From Spartobacteria bacterium (GTDB taxonomy: Bacteria; Verrucomicrobiota; Verrucomicrobiae; Chthoniobacterales; UBA6821): DNA of 6,451 nt. The DNA lies in the NCBI GenBank assembly GCA_003136515.1, contig PLEU01000136.1:24344-30794 (forward strand), given 5' to 3'. Positions 1 to 6,059 of this stretch are shown in pieces. The translations under genes and the position numbers were made by a program. The stretch's first letter is position 1, and each line of letters opens with the position of its first letter. The notes under the pieces are model-generated. The model was not told where the DNA came from. It saw only the letters and a program-made list of their open reading frames with translations, and searched no databases.

Positions 1-105
1 AATCTGGATGAACCAGAGCTGGTGCAAAAGCTTTTGATGGACATCGGCGGCCTCCTTCGGGAGAATCCCTTCAGCAAGGTAGCCCAGCCCAACGCCACGC
101 CATGA
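1..105 (+). CDS. C-terminal end of a probable SCO1/SenC-like cytochrome oxidase assembly protein (partial)
   Basis: An open frame enters from the left edge and runs 34 codons to a TGA at 103-105. The visible tail is an amphipathic helix-like segment (DEPELVQKLLMDIGGLLREN) followed by a short polar end. The next gene's ATG at 102 overlaps this stop as ATGA, so the two are probably translationally coupled. The SCO identity is inferred mainly from position: DUF420 genes commonly lie beside SCO genes, which deliver copper to the CuA site of cytochrome c oxidase, and the acidic C-terminal helix is compatible with that fold. The CxxxC copper motif and conserved His of SCO would lie outside the window. 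That this is a real gene end is fairly secure; the name is not. Confidence 0.5.
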   Translation, partial: NLDEPELVQKLLMDIGGLLRENPFSKVAQPNATP

Positions 106-374
106 GTATCTGCAAAACATCCCGATATGTCCCGGCCTTACTCTGTATTCTCGTTACAGCAGCGAATGCAGTCGCATGCCCGGATTGTTCACTGATCAAT
201 TCCGGGGGTATTATCGAGCCTCAGACAGTCATGTCAAAGATAGCCTTTTCGTTCAGCACGGTCTTTTTACTGGGAATGTTTTTTTTGGCGATGAGTTTCC
301 TCATCTGGATGATGGTCAAGACCTGCCGCGATCTTAGCCTGGAGCGCCCCCTCACCTCCCCAAGTGATCTTTGA
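102..374 (+). CDS. Small exported membrane protein with CPDC motif, cytochrome oxidase assembly context
   Basis: A 90-residue protein of no family I recognise. Residues 1-25 look like a signal peptide: basic residues K5 and R8, a hydrophobic core, and an ending ANAVA directly before CPDC (C26 and C29). The AVAC junction is a poor lipobox, so either signal peptidase I cleavage or an uncleaved anchor seems more likely than lipidation. A second hydrophobic helix spans about 46-72, followed by a short charged tail. The CxxC pair would therefore face the periplasm on a membrane-tethered loop. No Shine-Dalgarno is evident; the start overlaps the upstream stop (ATGA), implying coupling. Its place between a probable SCO gene and a DUF420 gene suggests a role in copper or disulfide handling during oxidase assembly. 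This is inferred from context and the CxxC only. Confidence 0.75.
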   Translation: MSICKTSRYVPALLCILVTAANAVACPDCSLINSGGIIEPQTVMSKIAFSFSTVFLLGMFFLAMSFLIWMMVKTCRDLSLERPLTSPSDL

Positions 375-390
375 GGAGATGTGAGGAGGA

Positions 391-834
391 ATGAAAGTTG
401 CCGATCTTCCTGCAGTCAATGCCACACTTAACGGAATCAGCACCATTCTGATTCTCACTGGTCTTGCCATGATCAGGCAGGAGCACAAGCGAGCCCATGC
501 TCTCTGCATGATATCGGCGATCACGACCTCGGCCCTCTTTCTCGGCTGTTACCTGACCTATCACTATCTCAAGGCGGGCCATGTCACCCATTTCACCTAT
601 CCGGGCTGGCCGAAAGCTCTCTATTTTTTCATACTTGGAACCCATACACCCCTTGCAATTCTGGTGGTGCCACTGATCGCCTTGACGGTGATTCCGGCAC
701 TTCAACAGCGATTCGACGCCCACAAGCGTATGGCGTGGTGGACACTACCCATCTGGCTCTATGTTTCTGTCACGGGAGTGTTGGTTTATCTTATGCTCTA
801 CGTCTGGTTTCCAGCACCCATCACCAGGGGCTGA
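391..834 (+). CDS. DUF420 family membrane protein (CtaM/YozB-like), cytochrome oxidase assembly
   Basis: A 147-residue protein with the features of DUF420: an N-terminal DLPAVNATLNGIS segment, four predicted helices (about 11-27, 37-59, 76-103, 116-139), and the family-typical end WWTLPIWLYVSVTGVLVYLM. Histidines at 32, 36, 58, 64, 67, 85 and 111 lie near the helix ends; conserved His residues are typical of the family and could bind heme or metal. The Staphylococcus homologue CtaM is needed for heme-copper oxidase activity, so an assembly role in the cytoplasmic membrane is likely. The length is normal. The start is supported by the family N-terminus and by purine-rich GAGGAGGA immediately upstream (383-390), although the spacing from AGGAGG to ATG is only one base. 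It lies 16 bases after the CPDC gene, probably in the same operon. Confidence 0.88.
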   Translation: MKVADLPAVNATLNGISTILILTGLAMIRQEHKRAHALCMISAITTSALFLGCYLTYHYLKAGHVTHFTYPGWPKALYFFILGTHTPLAILVVPLIALTVIPALQQRFDAHKRMAWWTLPIWLYVSVTGVLVYLMLYVWFPAPITRG

Positions 835-937
835 AGTTTTCACTGCGATTTACCCAGCAACGCCAAATCTTCTCTTATGATAGCTCTCCGCGAAGATTCA
901 GGTCATGAAAATCGCCCACCTCCAGGCTCAGGAATCG

Positions 938-944
938 AGAGGAG
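938..944 (+). promoter_or_regulatory. Ribosome binding site fixing the start of the DUF6572-like gene
   Basis: AGAGGAG lies four bases before the ATG at 949. The same frame is open back to an ATG at 877, but that ATG has no Shine-Dalgarno and its extra 24 residues (rich in Gly, Pro and charged residues) fit no domain. The 949 start matches the beginning of the conserved domain (MLDAFAHD). Confidence 0.7.
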
Positions 945-948
945 TGGA

Positions 949-1431
949 ATGCTTGATGCCTTTGCACATGACACACGTGAAGATGTCTTGGTGCTGGCGA
1001 TGTTTGAAACACGCCCCTGGGAGTATGGAGAACTTCAGCTCTTTCAGCTTCAGGAGAAACTCAATGCTTACATCTCCTTCATTCTGGATGGGGAGATGAA
1101 AGAATCGTTTCCGCATTTGTCTGGAAAACCTGTCCGGGTCGAGCTTCGCACCGCCTTCGAACCTCCTCGGCGCGCCATGGAATTCCTCGGCCGTGCCCGC
1201 GATCAACTTGCGCTCCAGCAGATTTCCCTTGAAGTCGTTCTCATCGGGGAAGAGGCGACGGGATGTTGCGGAGGAGGCAGCGCCGGGGGAGGATGCTGCC
1301 AAGACAATCAAGGGATTCAGAACGGGAATCTCAACGAACCGGATTCTCTAGAAGTTGGAGGGTGCGGGAATCAGTCCTGCGGTTGTCAGCATCAAGACTC
1401 AATACCGATGCGCCACTCACCCGGAGTATGA
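949..1431 (+). CDS. DUF6572-like protein with cysteine/glycine-rich C-terminal tail
   Basis: A 160-residue soluble protein. Residues 1-100 resemble DUF6572: a hydrophobic strand after D-A-F-A-H-D, then E-T-R-P-W, then LFQLQEKLNAYISFILDGEM, a GKPVRVEL strand, and a C-terminal F-L-x(7)-L strand region. The family's biochemical function is unknown. The tail (101-160) is unusual: CC at 106-107, CC at 116-117, and C139, C144 and C146, set in Gly-rich, low-complexity sequence with H148. This suggests a metal-binding or redox-sensitive appendage. Its TGA (1429-1431) overlaps or abuts the permease start, so translation of the two is probably coupled. The 114-base gap after the DUF420 gene shows no convincing promoter. 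Family call moderately sure; the tail function is inference. Confidence 0.72.
   Translation: MLDAFAHDTREDVLVLAMFETRPWEYGELQLFQLQEKLNAYISFILDGEMKESFPHLSGKPVRVELRTAFEPPRRAMEFLGRARDQLALQQISLEVVLIGEEATGCCGGGSAGGGCCQDNQGIQNGNLNEPDSLEVGGCGNQSCGCQHQDSIPMRHSPGV
1423..1426 (+). promoter_or_regulatory. Ribosome binding site for the permease, inside the end of the DUF6572-like gene
   Basis: GGAG sits one base before the ATG at 1428 and four bases before the ATG at 1431, which favours 1431 as the start. The first ATG overlaps the upstream TGA as ATGA, so coupled initiation at 1428 is also possible. The difference is a single methionine. Confidence 0.5.
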
Positions 1432-3308
1432 TGGAATTCAGCACGACCACGCGACCCCGCAATGTTGATTGGAAGCGTGCGGCGGCGATCCTCTACGGCG
1501 ATTGGGGAACGAGCAAAGCGTACGTCATCGGATTGGCCTTCGCGGTAGCTGACTATAGCTCTCCTTGGCTGATCGGGGCGATGTGCGTGCTGACGGCGCT
1601 TGTCGGATATAACTATATCACCATTTGCCGCCACTATCCCAATGGCGGAGGAGTCTATGCCAGCGTAAGGCATCGCTCGGAGGTTATTTCCATTGTCGGG
1701 GCATTCCTGCTGATAGCCGATTACATCGTTACTGCAGCTGTCAGCGCCCTCTCTGCATTCTACTACTTAGGGCTTCCCCACCCGGAACTTTTCGCCTGCG
1801 GATCGATTATCATTATCGGAGCATTGAATTTCTTCGGACCTAAGCACACCGGTGGTCTTGCGGTACTGGTCTCCGTTCCTACGGCTATCGTGGTCGTGCT
1901 TCTGGCGTTACTTGCTCTGCCACATCTCGGTGCAGCCGTGGCAAATCTCCACCCCCTTCATGGTGGGGTGCTTCACAACTGGAATGCTTTTGTAGGGATC
2001 GTGCTGGCGCTATCGGGTGTAGAGGCCATTGCCAATTCGACCGGTGTGATGAAACTCAATCGGGGAAGCTCGCTGGAGAAACCAAATGTTTCGCATACTG
2101 CGACCAAGGCAATCATAGTCGTGATGGTTGAGGTTTGCCTCTTTACGGCGCTGCTAGGTTTAGCGATGGATGCCCTGCCGGGGATGCACATTGTTAGTGC
2201 TGCCGACGGCCCTGATGTCAATGCGCCTGGAGCTGATGGGGTTCGTGACTACATGCTCCGCTACATGGGGCAGGTTTTTGCGGGGAATCTTTTTGGCCCA
2301 CTTGGGGGGCAAATCATGCGTTGGGTGGTGAGTGCTGTCTTTGGTGTTTTACTCCTCTCGGCAGTGAATACAGCTCTCATGGCATTAAGTGCCATTTCCT
2401 TCCTTATGGCTCGCGATCAGGAACTTCCTCCGGTCTTTGCGAAACTCAATCCTTTTGGCGTTCCCAATGCAGGGCTTGTTTTTGCAACGCTGATTCCGGC
2501 AGGTCTTGTCGTGCTTGTGAGTGACATGTCTGGACTTGCCGATCTCTATGCCGTCGGCGTGGTGGGTGCAATCGCCACGAATCTTGGGGCCACCAGCACG
2601 GATTGGAAGCTCGACCTCAGAACCCACGAGCGCTGCGTCATGTTTGTCACCTTTGGCATTATGGCAGCCATTGAGATTTCGCTCTTTATTGACAAGCCGA
2701 ATGCGCTTCGCTTCGCGATTTCAGTCCTTGTGATAGGACTCGTCTTGCGCGGACTTGCTAAGGAGGCCGCCCAACGCAAGAGCGTGGCTGCCAGCCTGGC
2801 AGTCACCGCAACTACGGAAAAAGCGCTCAACCAGTTGCCGACCATGTCCTCCCAGTCTGTGGGAACAGGTACGGCCGTTGCGCCAAAAATTCTACCGCGC
2901 CCCTATAATGGCCCCATGCTGACTGCAGTGCGCGGGCCCGGACGCACGCTCGATTTTGCAGTCAGTGAAGCTGCGAATAATGGTCAACCTCTCTACGTCC
3001 TTTTTGTCCGCGAACAACCGGTGATTGCTCCCGGTGACCGCCGCAGGAAATGGACGGAGGATGGTGAGGCTCGCACTGTCTTTGAACCACTCCAAGGCAA
3101 GGGGCTCGGCGAAACAATCATACCCTGCTATGCCATCAGTGACTCTCCGGCGCATACCATTGCTGATCTGGCATCGACGATCGGTGCCGACCGCGTCCTC
3201 CTCGGAGCACCTCAGCGGGGTTCCTTCATCCATATTCTCCGCGGAAATATCGTGCGAGAGGTGGCAAAATTACTGCCGGATGATATTCATCTCCTCGTCA
3301 CGGTCTAA
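1431..3308 (+). CDS. APC-superfamily permease with C-terminal USP domain, probable Kup/KimA-like potassium transporter
   Basis: A 625-residue inner-membrane protein. About 12 helices lie between residues 17 and 442 (roughly 17-40, 45-66, 85-110, 119-135, 140-163, 185-203, 225-245, 293-325, 345-363, 370-388, 402-420, 428-442). A linker (443-490) and a USP-like cytosolic domain (about 495-625) follow; a GAPQRG...RGN stretch near 592-606 resembles the USP nucleotide-loop region. HYPNGGGVYA (68-77) is the APC-type TM2-TM3 loop, also seen in KimA. The first helix carries YGDWGTSKAY (22-31), matching E. coli Kup YGDIGTSPLY; D24 and Y31 align with Kup D23 and Y30 and with KimA D36 and Y43 (recalled as ion-site residues). 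A generic search would probably call it an amino acid permease; the motif, the kdp neighbours and the USP tail favour proton-coupled K+ uptake. The frame is open back to 1263, but that part overlaps the DUF6572-like gene and is Arg/Ser-rich, so it was excluded. Confidence 0.85.
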   Translation: MEFSTTTRPRNVDWKRAAAILYGDWGTSKAYVIGLAFAVADYSSPWLIGAMCVLTALVGYNYITICRHYPNGGGVYASVRHRSEVISIVGAFLLIADYIVTAAVSALSAFYYLGLPHPELFACGSIIIIGALNFFGPKHTGGLAVLVSVPTAIVVVLLALLALPHLGAAVANLHPLHGGVLHNWNAFVGIVLALSGVEAIANSTGVMKLNRGSSLEKPNVSHTATKAIIVVMVEVCLFTALLGLAMDALPGMHIVSAADGPDVNAPGADGVRDYMLRYMGQVFAGNLFGPLGGQIMRWVVSAVFGVLLLSAVNTALMALSAISFLMARDQELPPVFAKLNPFGVPNAGLVFATLIPAGLVVLVSDMSGLADLYAVGVVGAIATNLGATSTDWKLDLRTHERCVMFVTFGIMAAIEISLFIDKPNALRFAISVLVIGLVLRGLAKEAAQRKSVAASLAVTATTEKALNQLPTMSSQSVGTGTAVAPKILPRPYNGPMLTAVRGPGRTLDFAVSEAANNGQPLYVLFVREQPVIAPGDRRRKWTEDGEARTVFEPLQGKGLGETIIPCYAISDSPAHTIADLASTIGADRVLLGAPQRGSFIHILRGNIVREVAKLLPDDIHLLVTV

Positions 3309-3461
3309 ATTCTCATTGATGGTTTTTTTGGTGGATAGGCACGTTGCACCGCGCTTGCCTCATGATTACTTGGGCTGATGCAGCCCCACCTTGATCTCCA
3401 GCTAAAATCCCTACGCCTTTGGATCCCTTAGCGAGCTTTGTGAGCTATTACCGTAGCTCAA
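3309..3461. other. Convergent intergenic region with small inverted repeats
   Basis: These 153 bases separate the convergent ends of the permease and kdpD. I see no coding sequence and no remnant of a KdpD kinase domain. It holds a T-run at 3323-3329 without an adjoining stem, a 6-bp stem with a 3-base loop (3372-3386), and a 7-bp perfect inverted repeat next to the kdpD stop (3441-3460). Either stem could help end transcription, but neither has the downstream T-run of a standard terminator. Confidence 0.5.
3441..3460 (-). terminator. Possible weak hairpin at the 3' end of kdpD
   Basis: TGAGCTA (3441-3447) and TAGCTCA (3454-3460) form a perfect 7-bp inverted repeat with a 6-base loop, beginning one base after the kdpD stop. 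There is no T-tract on the kdpD side, so it could be a Rho-dependent or RNA-stabilising structure rather than an intrinsic terminator. Confidence 0.3.
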
Positions 3462-4592
3462 TCAAACCAAAATCACATCCACATCGGAAAGCTCCTTAAT
3501 GATCTGTTCGTGAAGGGAGGGCATGAAGAAATTCCTGAGTTTTTTGGGATGGGGTTTCCCAAGTACGATATGGGTAATGCCATATTCCCGGGCAAATGCT
3601 ATGAGAGCCGCTGCAACCTGTTCCTGCTTGAGGACGATGACAAGCCCGCCCATCTTCTGAGCCGTCTCCAGGGTGTCTGAGAGATGGCGCTGGGTGGTGG
3701 CGTCGATGCGGATGGCTGATTCCCTGGGAGTGCGGACGTTGACCGCATACCATTGGGCATTGAGCATGGCGGCGAGACGGGCGGTTTTTCTCAGAAGGCG
3801 CCCTGGATCGGGACCGAGGCTGCTGATAGCGACCATGACCTGACCGAGGGCGCTGACCTGCTTCTCCTGTTCGGAATTGCTCCGCTGCTGGCGGTCAAGA
3901 AAGTTGGCCGTCTCGCTCAGGGTCATTTCGCGCAGGCGGGTCAGATTCTTGCTCGTGAAAAAATGTGCCAGAGCCGCCTCGATGCGCTCCTTGGGGTAGA
4001 TTTTTCCTGCATTGAGACGTTCCTGTAGGTCCTCCGCCGGGAGATCAATGTTTACGATCTGGTCGGCCTGGGAAATGATTTCATCTGGGACGCGCTCCTT
4101 GACCTTCACGCCCGTCGCCTCCTCGACGATATTGTAGAGCGATTCGAAATGCTGGATGTTGACGGTTGCAATGACGCTGATGCCCGCCCGGAGGAGATCG
4201 TTGACATCCTCGTAGCGTTTATTGTGTTTGCTACCGGGCGCGTTGGTGTGTGCCAGTTCATCAACTAGCACGACCGTCGGCTTGCGGGTGAGGATGGCAT
4301 CGACATCCATCTCCCGGAGTTCGATTCCGTGATATTTGGTGACTCGCGGCGGAATGATTTCAAGATCCGCGATTTGGGCTGTCGTTTCAGGGCGGTCATG
4401 AGGCTCGACGTAGCCAATGACGGCATCGACTCCGTTTCGTTTGAGCCGGTTGCCCTCCTGAAGCATCATGTAGGTCTTGCCGACCCCAGGACACGGTCCG
4501 AGGTAGATCTTCAGCTTCCCAAGCTGTTGCCGCCGTATGATGGAGAGAAAATCATCCGGGCTTGGCCGTGTGCTGGAAAGAGGGGCATCCAT
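3462..4592 (-). CDS. kdpD: Short KdpD: ATPase and USP domains only, no histidine kinase
   Basis: A 376-residue cytosolic protein matching the N-terminal part of KdpD, the potassium/osmolarity sensor of the kdp system (about 890 residues in E. coli). The KdpD domain covers about 25-235, with Walker A GPCPGVGKT at 32-40 (K39, T40), Walker B-like VVLVDELAH at 107-115 (D111, E112) and the family signature HTNAPGSKHNKRYEDV at 115-130. A USP domain follows at about 248-376, and the protein stops exactly where it ends. The four membrane helices, HisKA domain and ATPase domain of full KdpD are absent, and the 153 bases downstream hold no remnant. Natural short KdpDs are known in Anabaena, Deinococcus and Alicyclobacillus (KdpN). 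No strong Shine-Dalgarno precedes the ATG, but there is no other nearby in-frame start. It lies 56 bases after the usp gene, likely cotranscribed. Confidence 0.93.
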   Translation of the reverse strand: MDAPLSSTRPSPDDFLSIIRRQQLGKLKIYLGPCPGVGKTYMMLQEGNRLKRNGVDAVIGYVEPHDRPETTAQIADLEIIPPRVTKYHGIELREMDVDAILTRKPTVVLVDELAHTNAPGSKHNKRYEDVNDLLRAGISVIATVNIQHFESLYNIVEEATGVKVKERVPDEIISQADQIVNIDLPAEDLQERLNAGKIYPKERIEAALAHFFTSKNLTRLREMTLSETANFLDRQQRSNSEQEKQVSALGQVMVAISSLGPDPGRLLRKTARLAAMLNAQWYAVNVRTPRESAIRIDATTQRHLSDTLETAQKMGGLVIVLKQEQVAAALIAFAREYGITHIVLGKPHPKKLRNFFMPSLHEQIIKELSDVDVILV

Positions 4593-4648
4593 AGTTCGTG
4601 GAGTAGGGATTTGGCAGGGATGTTCAAAGAAAAAGGAGTCTCGTGCGC

Positions 4649-5032
4649 TCAGACGATCATCACAATAGTATGGGGAAGTCTTCGCTGGATAATTTCCGTC
4701 AGTGGTAGCCTCCAGGTAAAACTGAAGCGGGGTCGGAGTGATCGTCCGGTCACGAAGTAGTTGATACTCATTCTTCTGGCGAAGGATACCAGCGTGTCCA
4801 CGACTTTGCCCTGTTCGATGATGACCTGTGCTCCGAGTCTCTTTGCATAGGAAAGAGACTCTTCCGGCACGGGATGTTCCGTAGCAGGCATACGATAATG
4901 CAGCGTAGGAGACTGCCTGACATGAACAACAAACCAGTCAGCTTCCAAACGGCCCGCTAACTCTGCCGTCGACTCCACGAGTGAGCTTGCTTTTGGACTG
5001 CGGTCACTAATAGCCAACATCAATCGGGTCAT
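4649..5032 (-). CDS. Stand-alone USP-domain protein of the KdpD-USP type
   Basis: A 127-residue soluble protein with a USP-like alpha/beta pattern: RLMLAIS strand, a helix (residues 15-30), DWFVVHVR strand, SYAKRLGAQVIIEQGK, VDTLVSFARRMSINYFVTGR, and a final TIVMIV strand. The layout follows the USP module of KdpD (compare QVMVAISSLG, WYAVNVRTPR and the DVILV end in the neighbouring kdpD) more than classic UspA. The usual nucleotide-binding G-x2-G-x9-G-S/T motif is not intact: only TGRSLRPR is seen at 95-102, so ATP binding is doubtful. It sits between kdpC and the short kdpD, suggesting a regulatory partner or a detached second sensing module for the Kdp pump. A GGAA-containing site precedes the start by five bases. 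The specific role is inferred. Confidence 0.82.
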   Translation of the reverse strand: MTRLMLAISDRSPKASSLVESTAELAGRLEADWFVVHVRQSPTLHYRMPATEHPVPEESLSYAKRLGAQVIIEQGKVVDTLVSFARRMSINYFVTGRSLRPRFSFTWRLPLTEIIQRRLPHTIVMIV

Positions 5033-5048
5033 TCTATTCCGATGCGAA

Positions 5049-5076
5049 ATTATCAGGCTGGCGACATGTCAGTAAA
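5049..5076 (-). promoter_or_regulatory. Possible sigma70-like promoter for usp-kdpD
   Basis: On the minus strand, TTTACT (5076-5071) and GATAAT (5054-5049) are separated by 16 bases. The -10 matches TATAAT at five of six positions and the -35 is weaker. It would start transcription about 10 bases before the usp ATG. Its place just after a terminator makes an independent promoter plausible, but host promoter rules are unknown. Confidence 0.3.
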
Positions 5077-5156
5077 GATACCTCCAAGCTTCTCAGAGAA
5101 TACCGGCCTAGGGATCTGCAGGTTTTGTGGTTCATGACTTTATCAATTTGATCGTT

Positions 5157-5205
5157 AAAAAAGCAGCAGAGCCAGAAGTCGGGAAGCCAACTTCTGGCAC
5201 CCTGC
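5157..5205 (-). terminator. Rho-independent-type terminator after kdpC
   Basis: Perfect 9-bp arms GCCAGAAGT (5171-5179) and ACTTCTGGC (5190-5198) enclose a 10-base loop. GCAG (5166-5169) and CTGC (5202-5205) extend the stem past a small internal loop. Read on the minus strand, the stem is followed after three bases by six Ts (5162-5157). It starts 14 bases beyond the kdpC stop, so it should end or attenuate the kdpABC transcript before usp-kdpD. Confidence 0.72.
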
Positions 5206-5218
5206 GTCATGTGAACAC

Positions 5219-6013
5219 TTACTTCGAAGCGAGATTGTCGAGGGCGATGTTGAGTTTGAGTACGTTCACGACTGGTTCTCCTAGAATGCCGAAGCCCGGC
5301 TGGATTATGGCTCTCTCAATTTGCCCTTTGACGACGTCGATGCTTATGTTGCGTTCTTTGGCGACACGAGTGGCCTGGAGTTCCGCATTCTTGGGACTGA
5401 TGTGAGGATCTAGGCCGCTTGCAGAGCTTGTCACCGCATCACCCGGAATCAGGATGGAGGGCTTGACGGTCAGAGGATGGGCATCGTCATTGAAGGCGGT
5501 GATCAGCTTGACCGGGTCAAAGTCACCCTTGTCCGTCCTGAAGTTCTTTGGATCGACCACCTTGCCGTCCTGGAGGAGTTGGTAATCGATGCCGTTGGCA
5601 TCGCAGTAGCTCAGCACGCGAATCTTGACGCCGTCGTAGTCCTCCACATCCGGTCCGGGCTGGAGCGGGCCGCCTGCAACCTTTGCGGGAAGAGCCGTTG
5701 ATTTTGTAGTGCCGTCGATCAGCTTTTTGCTAGTGGGGCCGAGATTGCTACCGCCCGAACTTGTGGGATCATAACCGGTTCCGGCCGCGGAAGGGCGGGG
5801 CTGAAAATACTTAGCGCTAGTGAAGTTCTGCCCGATCCATTCCGAGCCAACGATCTGGTGGTTGCTGTCTTCAATCAGGCTGCCATTGGCCTGATATGGG
5901 AAGACGAACTTGCCAACGCCGTAGATGAGCAAGGGATAGAGACCGCAGAGCACAACGGCGAACAGCAGCGTCGCAAGGAGCGAACTGAGGGTGTCTTTGA
6001 TGATGTTTTTCAT
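5219..6013 (-). CDS. kdpC: KdpC subunit of the potassium-transporting ATPase, with a large internal insertion
   Basis: A 264-residue subunit of the KdpFABC K+ pump, inner membrane with a periplasmic domain, compared with 190 residues in E. coli. One N-terminal helix (about 10-35) is followed by conserved stretches: FPYQANGSLI (38-47), GSEWIGQNFTSAKYFQPRPSA (56-76), GYDPTSSGGSNLGPT (80-94), SGLDPHISP (199-207), RVAKERN (216-222) and LGEPVVNVLKLNIALD (244-259). Between GGSNL and SGLDPHISP lie about 70 residues more than in E. coli, including DYDGVKIRVLSYCDANGIDY (125-144) and FDPVKLITAFNDD (165-177). The frame is intact and both flanks are conserved, so this looks like a lineage-specific extension rather than an error. 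It lies 46 bases after kdpB, same operon. No clear Shine-Dalgarno is seen. A terminator follows its stop. Confidence 0.95.
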   Translation of the reverse strand: MKNIIKDTLSSLLATLLFAVVLCGLYPLLIYGVGKFVFPYQANGSLIEDSNHQIVGSEWIGQNFTSAKYFQPRPSAAGTGYDPTSSGGSNLGPTSKKLIDGTTKSTALPAKVAGGPLQPGPDVEDYDGVKIRVLSYCDANGIDYQLLQDGKVVDPKNFRTDKGDFDPVKLITAFNDDAHPLTVKPSILIPGDAVTSSASGLDPHISPKNAELQATRVAKERNISIDVVKGQIERAIIQPGFGILGEPVVNVLKLNIALDNLASK

Positions 6014-6059
6014 GGGATGAGTCAGGTTAGGTGAGATTCAGAAGTAAGAAGTACGGGCA

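Noticed and set aside
379..384. ATG-TGA start-stop minimal frame behind GAGGAG upstream of the DUF420 gene
   Set aside because: There is zero spacing to the purine run and it is more simply part of the purine-rich ribosome-binding region for the ATG at 391.
877..948. Earlier ATG for the DUF6572-like gene
   Set aside because: It has no ribosome binding site and the extra 24 residues fit no domain; the ATG at 949 has AGAGGAG at good spacing.
835..948. Possible c-di-AMP (ydaO/kimA-type) riboswitch ahead of the transporter operon
   Set aside because: The gap is only 114 bases and shows no clear paired elements or pseudoknot layout of that riboswitch. A TATGAT at 876-881 has no -35 at suitable spacing.
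928..1311. Minus-strand open frame of 127 codons
   Set aside because: It is a mirror of the DUF6572-like gene with no domain resemblance of its own.
1263..1430. N-terminal extension of the permease starting at 1263
   Set aside because: It overlaps the DUF6572-like gene in another frame, is Arg/Ser-rich, and comes before the family-like N-terminus; the ATGs at 1428/1431 have GGAG upstream and abut the upstream stop.
3323..3329. T-run shortly after the permease stop as an intrinsic terminator
   Set aside because: No stem lies directly before it; the nearest (GATGA/TCATC at about 3279-3291) is AT-rich, inside the gene and too far away.
3372..3386. GGGCTG/CAGCCC hairpin as permease terminator
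   Set aside because: The 6-bp stem has a 3-base loop but no T-run follows on the plus strand; kept only as part of the intergenic description.
3309..3461. Frameshifted or decayed KdpD kinase domain downstream of kdpD
   Set aside because: The region is too short and no HisKA- or HATPase-like sequence was recognised; the protein ends cleanly at the USP border.
3753..4028. Plus-strand open frame of 91 codons
   Set aside because: It is antisense to conserved KdpD coding sequence and encodes nothing recognisable.
4329..4760. Plus-strand open frame of 143 codons
   Set aside because: It is antisense to the start of kdpD and the end of usp, both of which have clear family motifs; the translation has no recognisable domain.
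5127..5405. Plus-strand open frame across the kdpC-usp gap
   Set aside because: Most of it is antisense to the conserved KdpC C-terminus and the rest covers the terminator stem.
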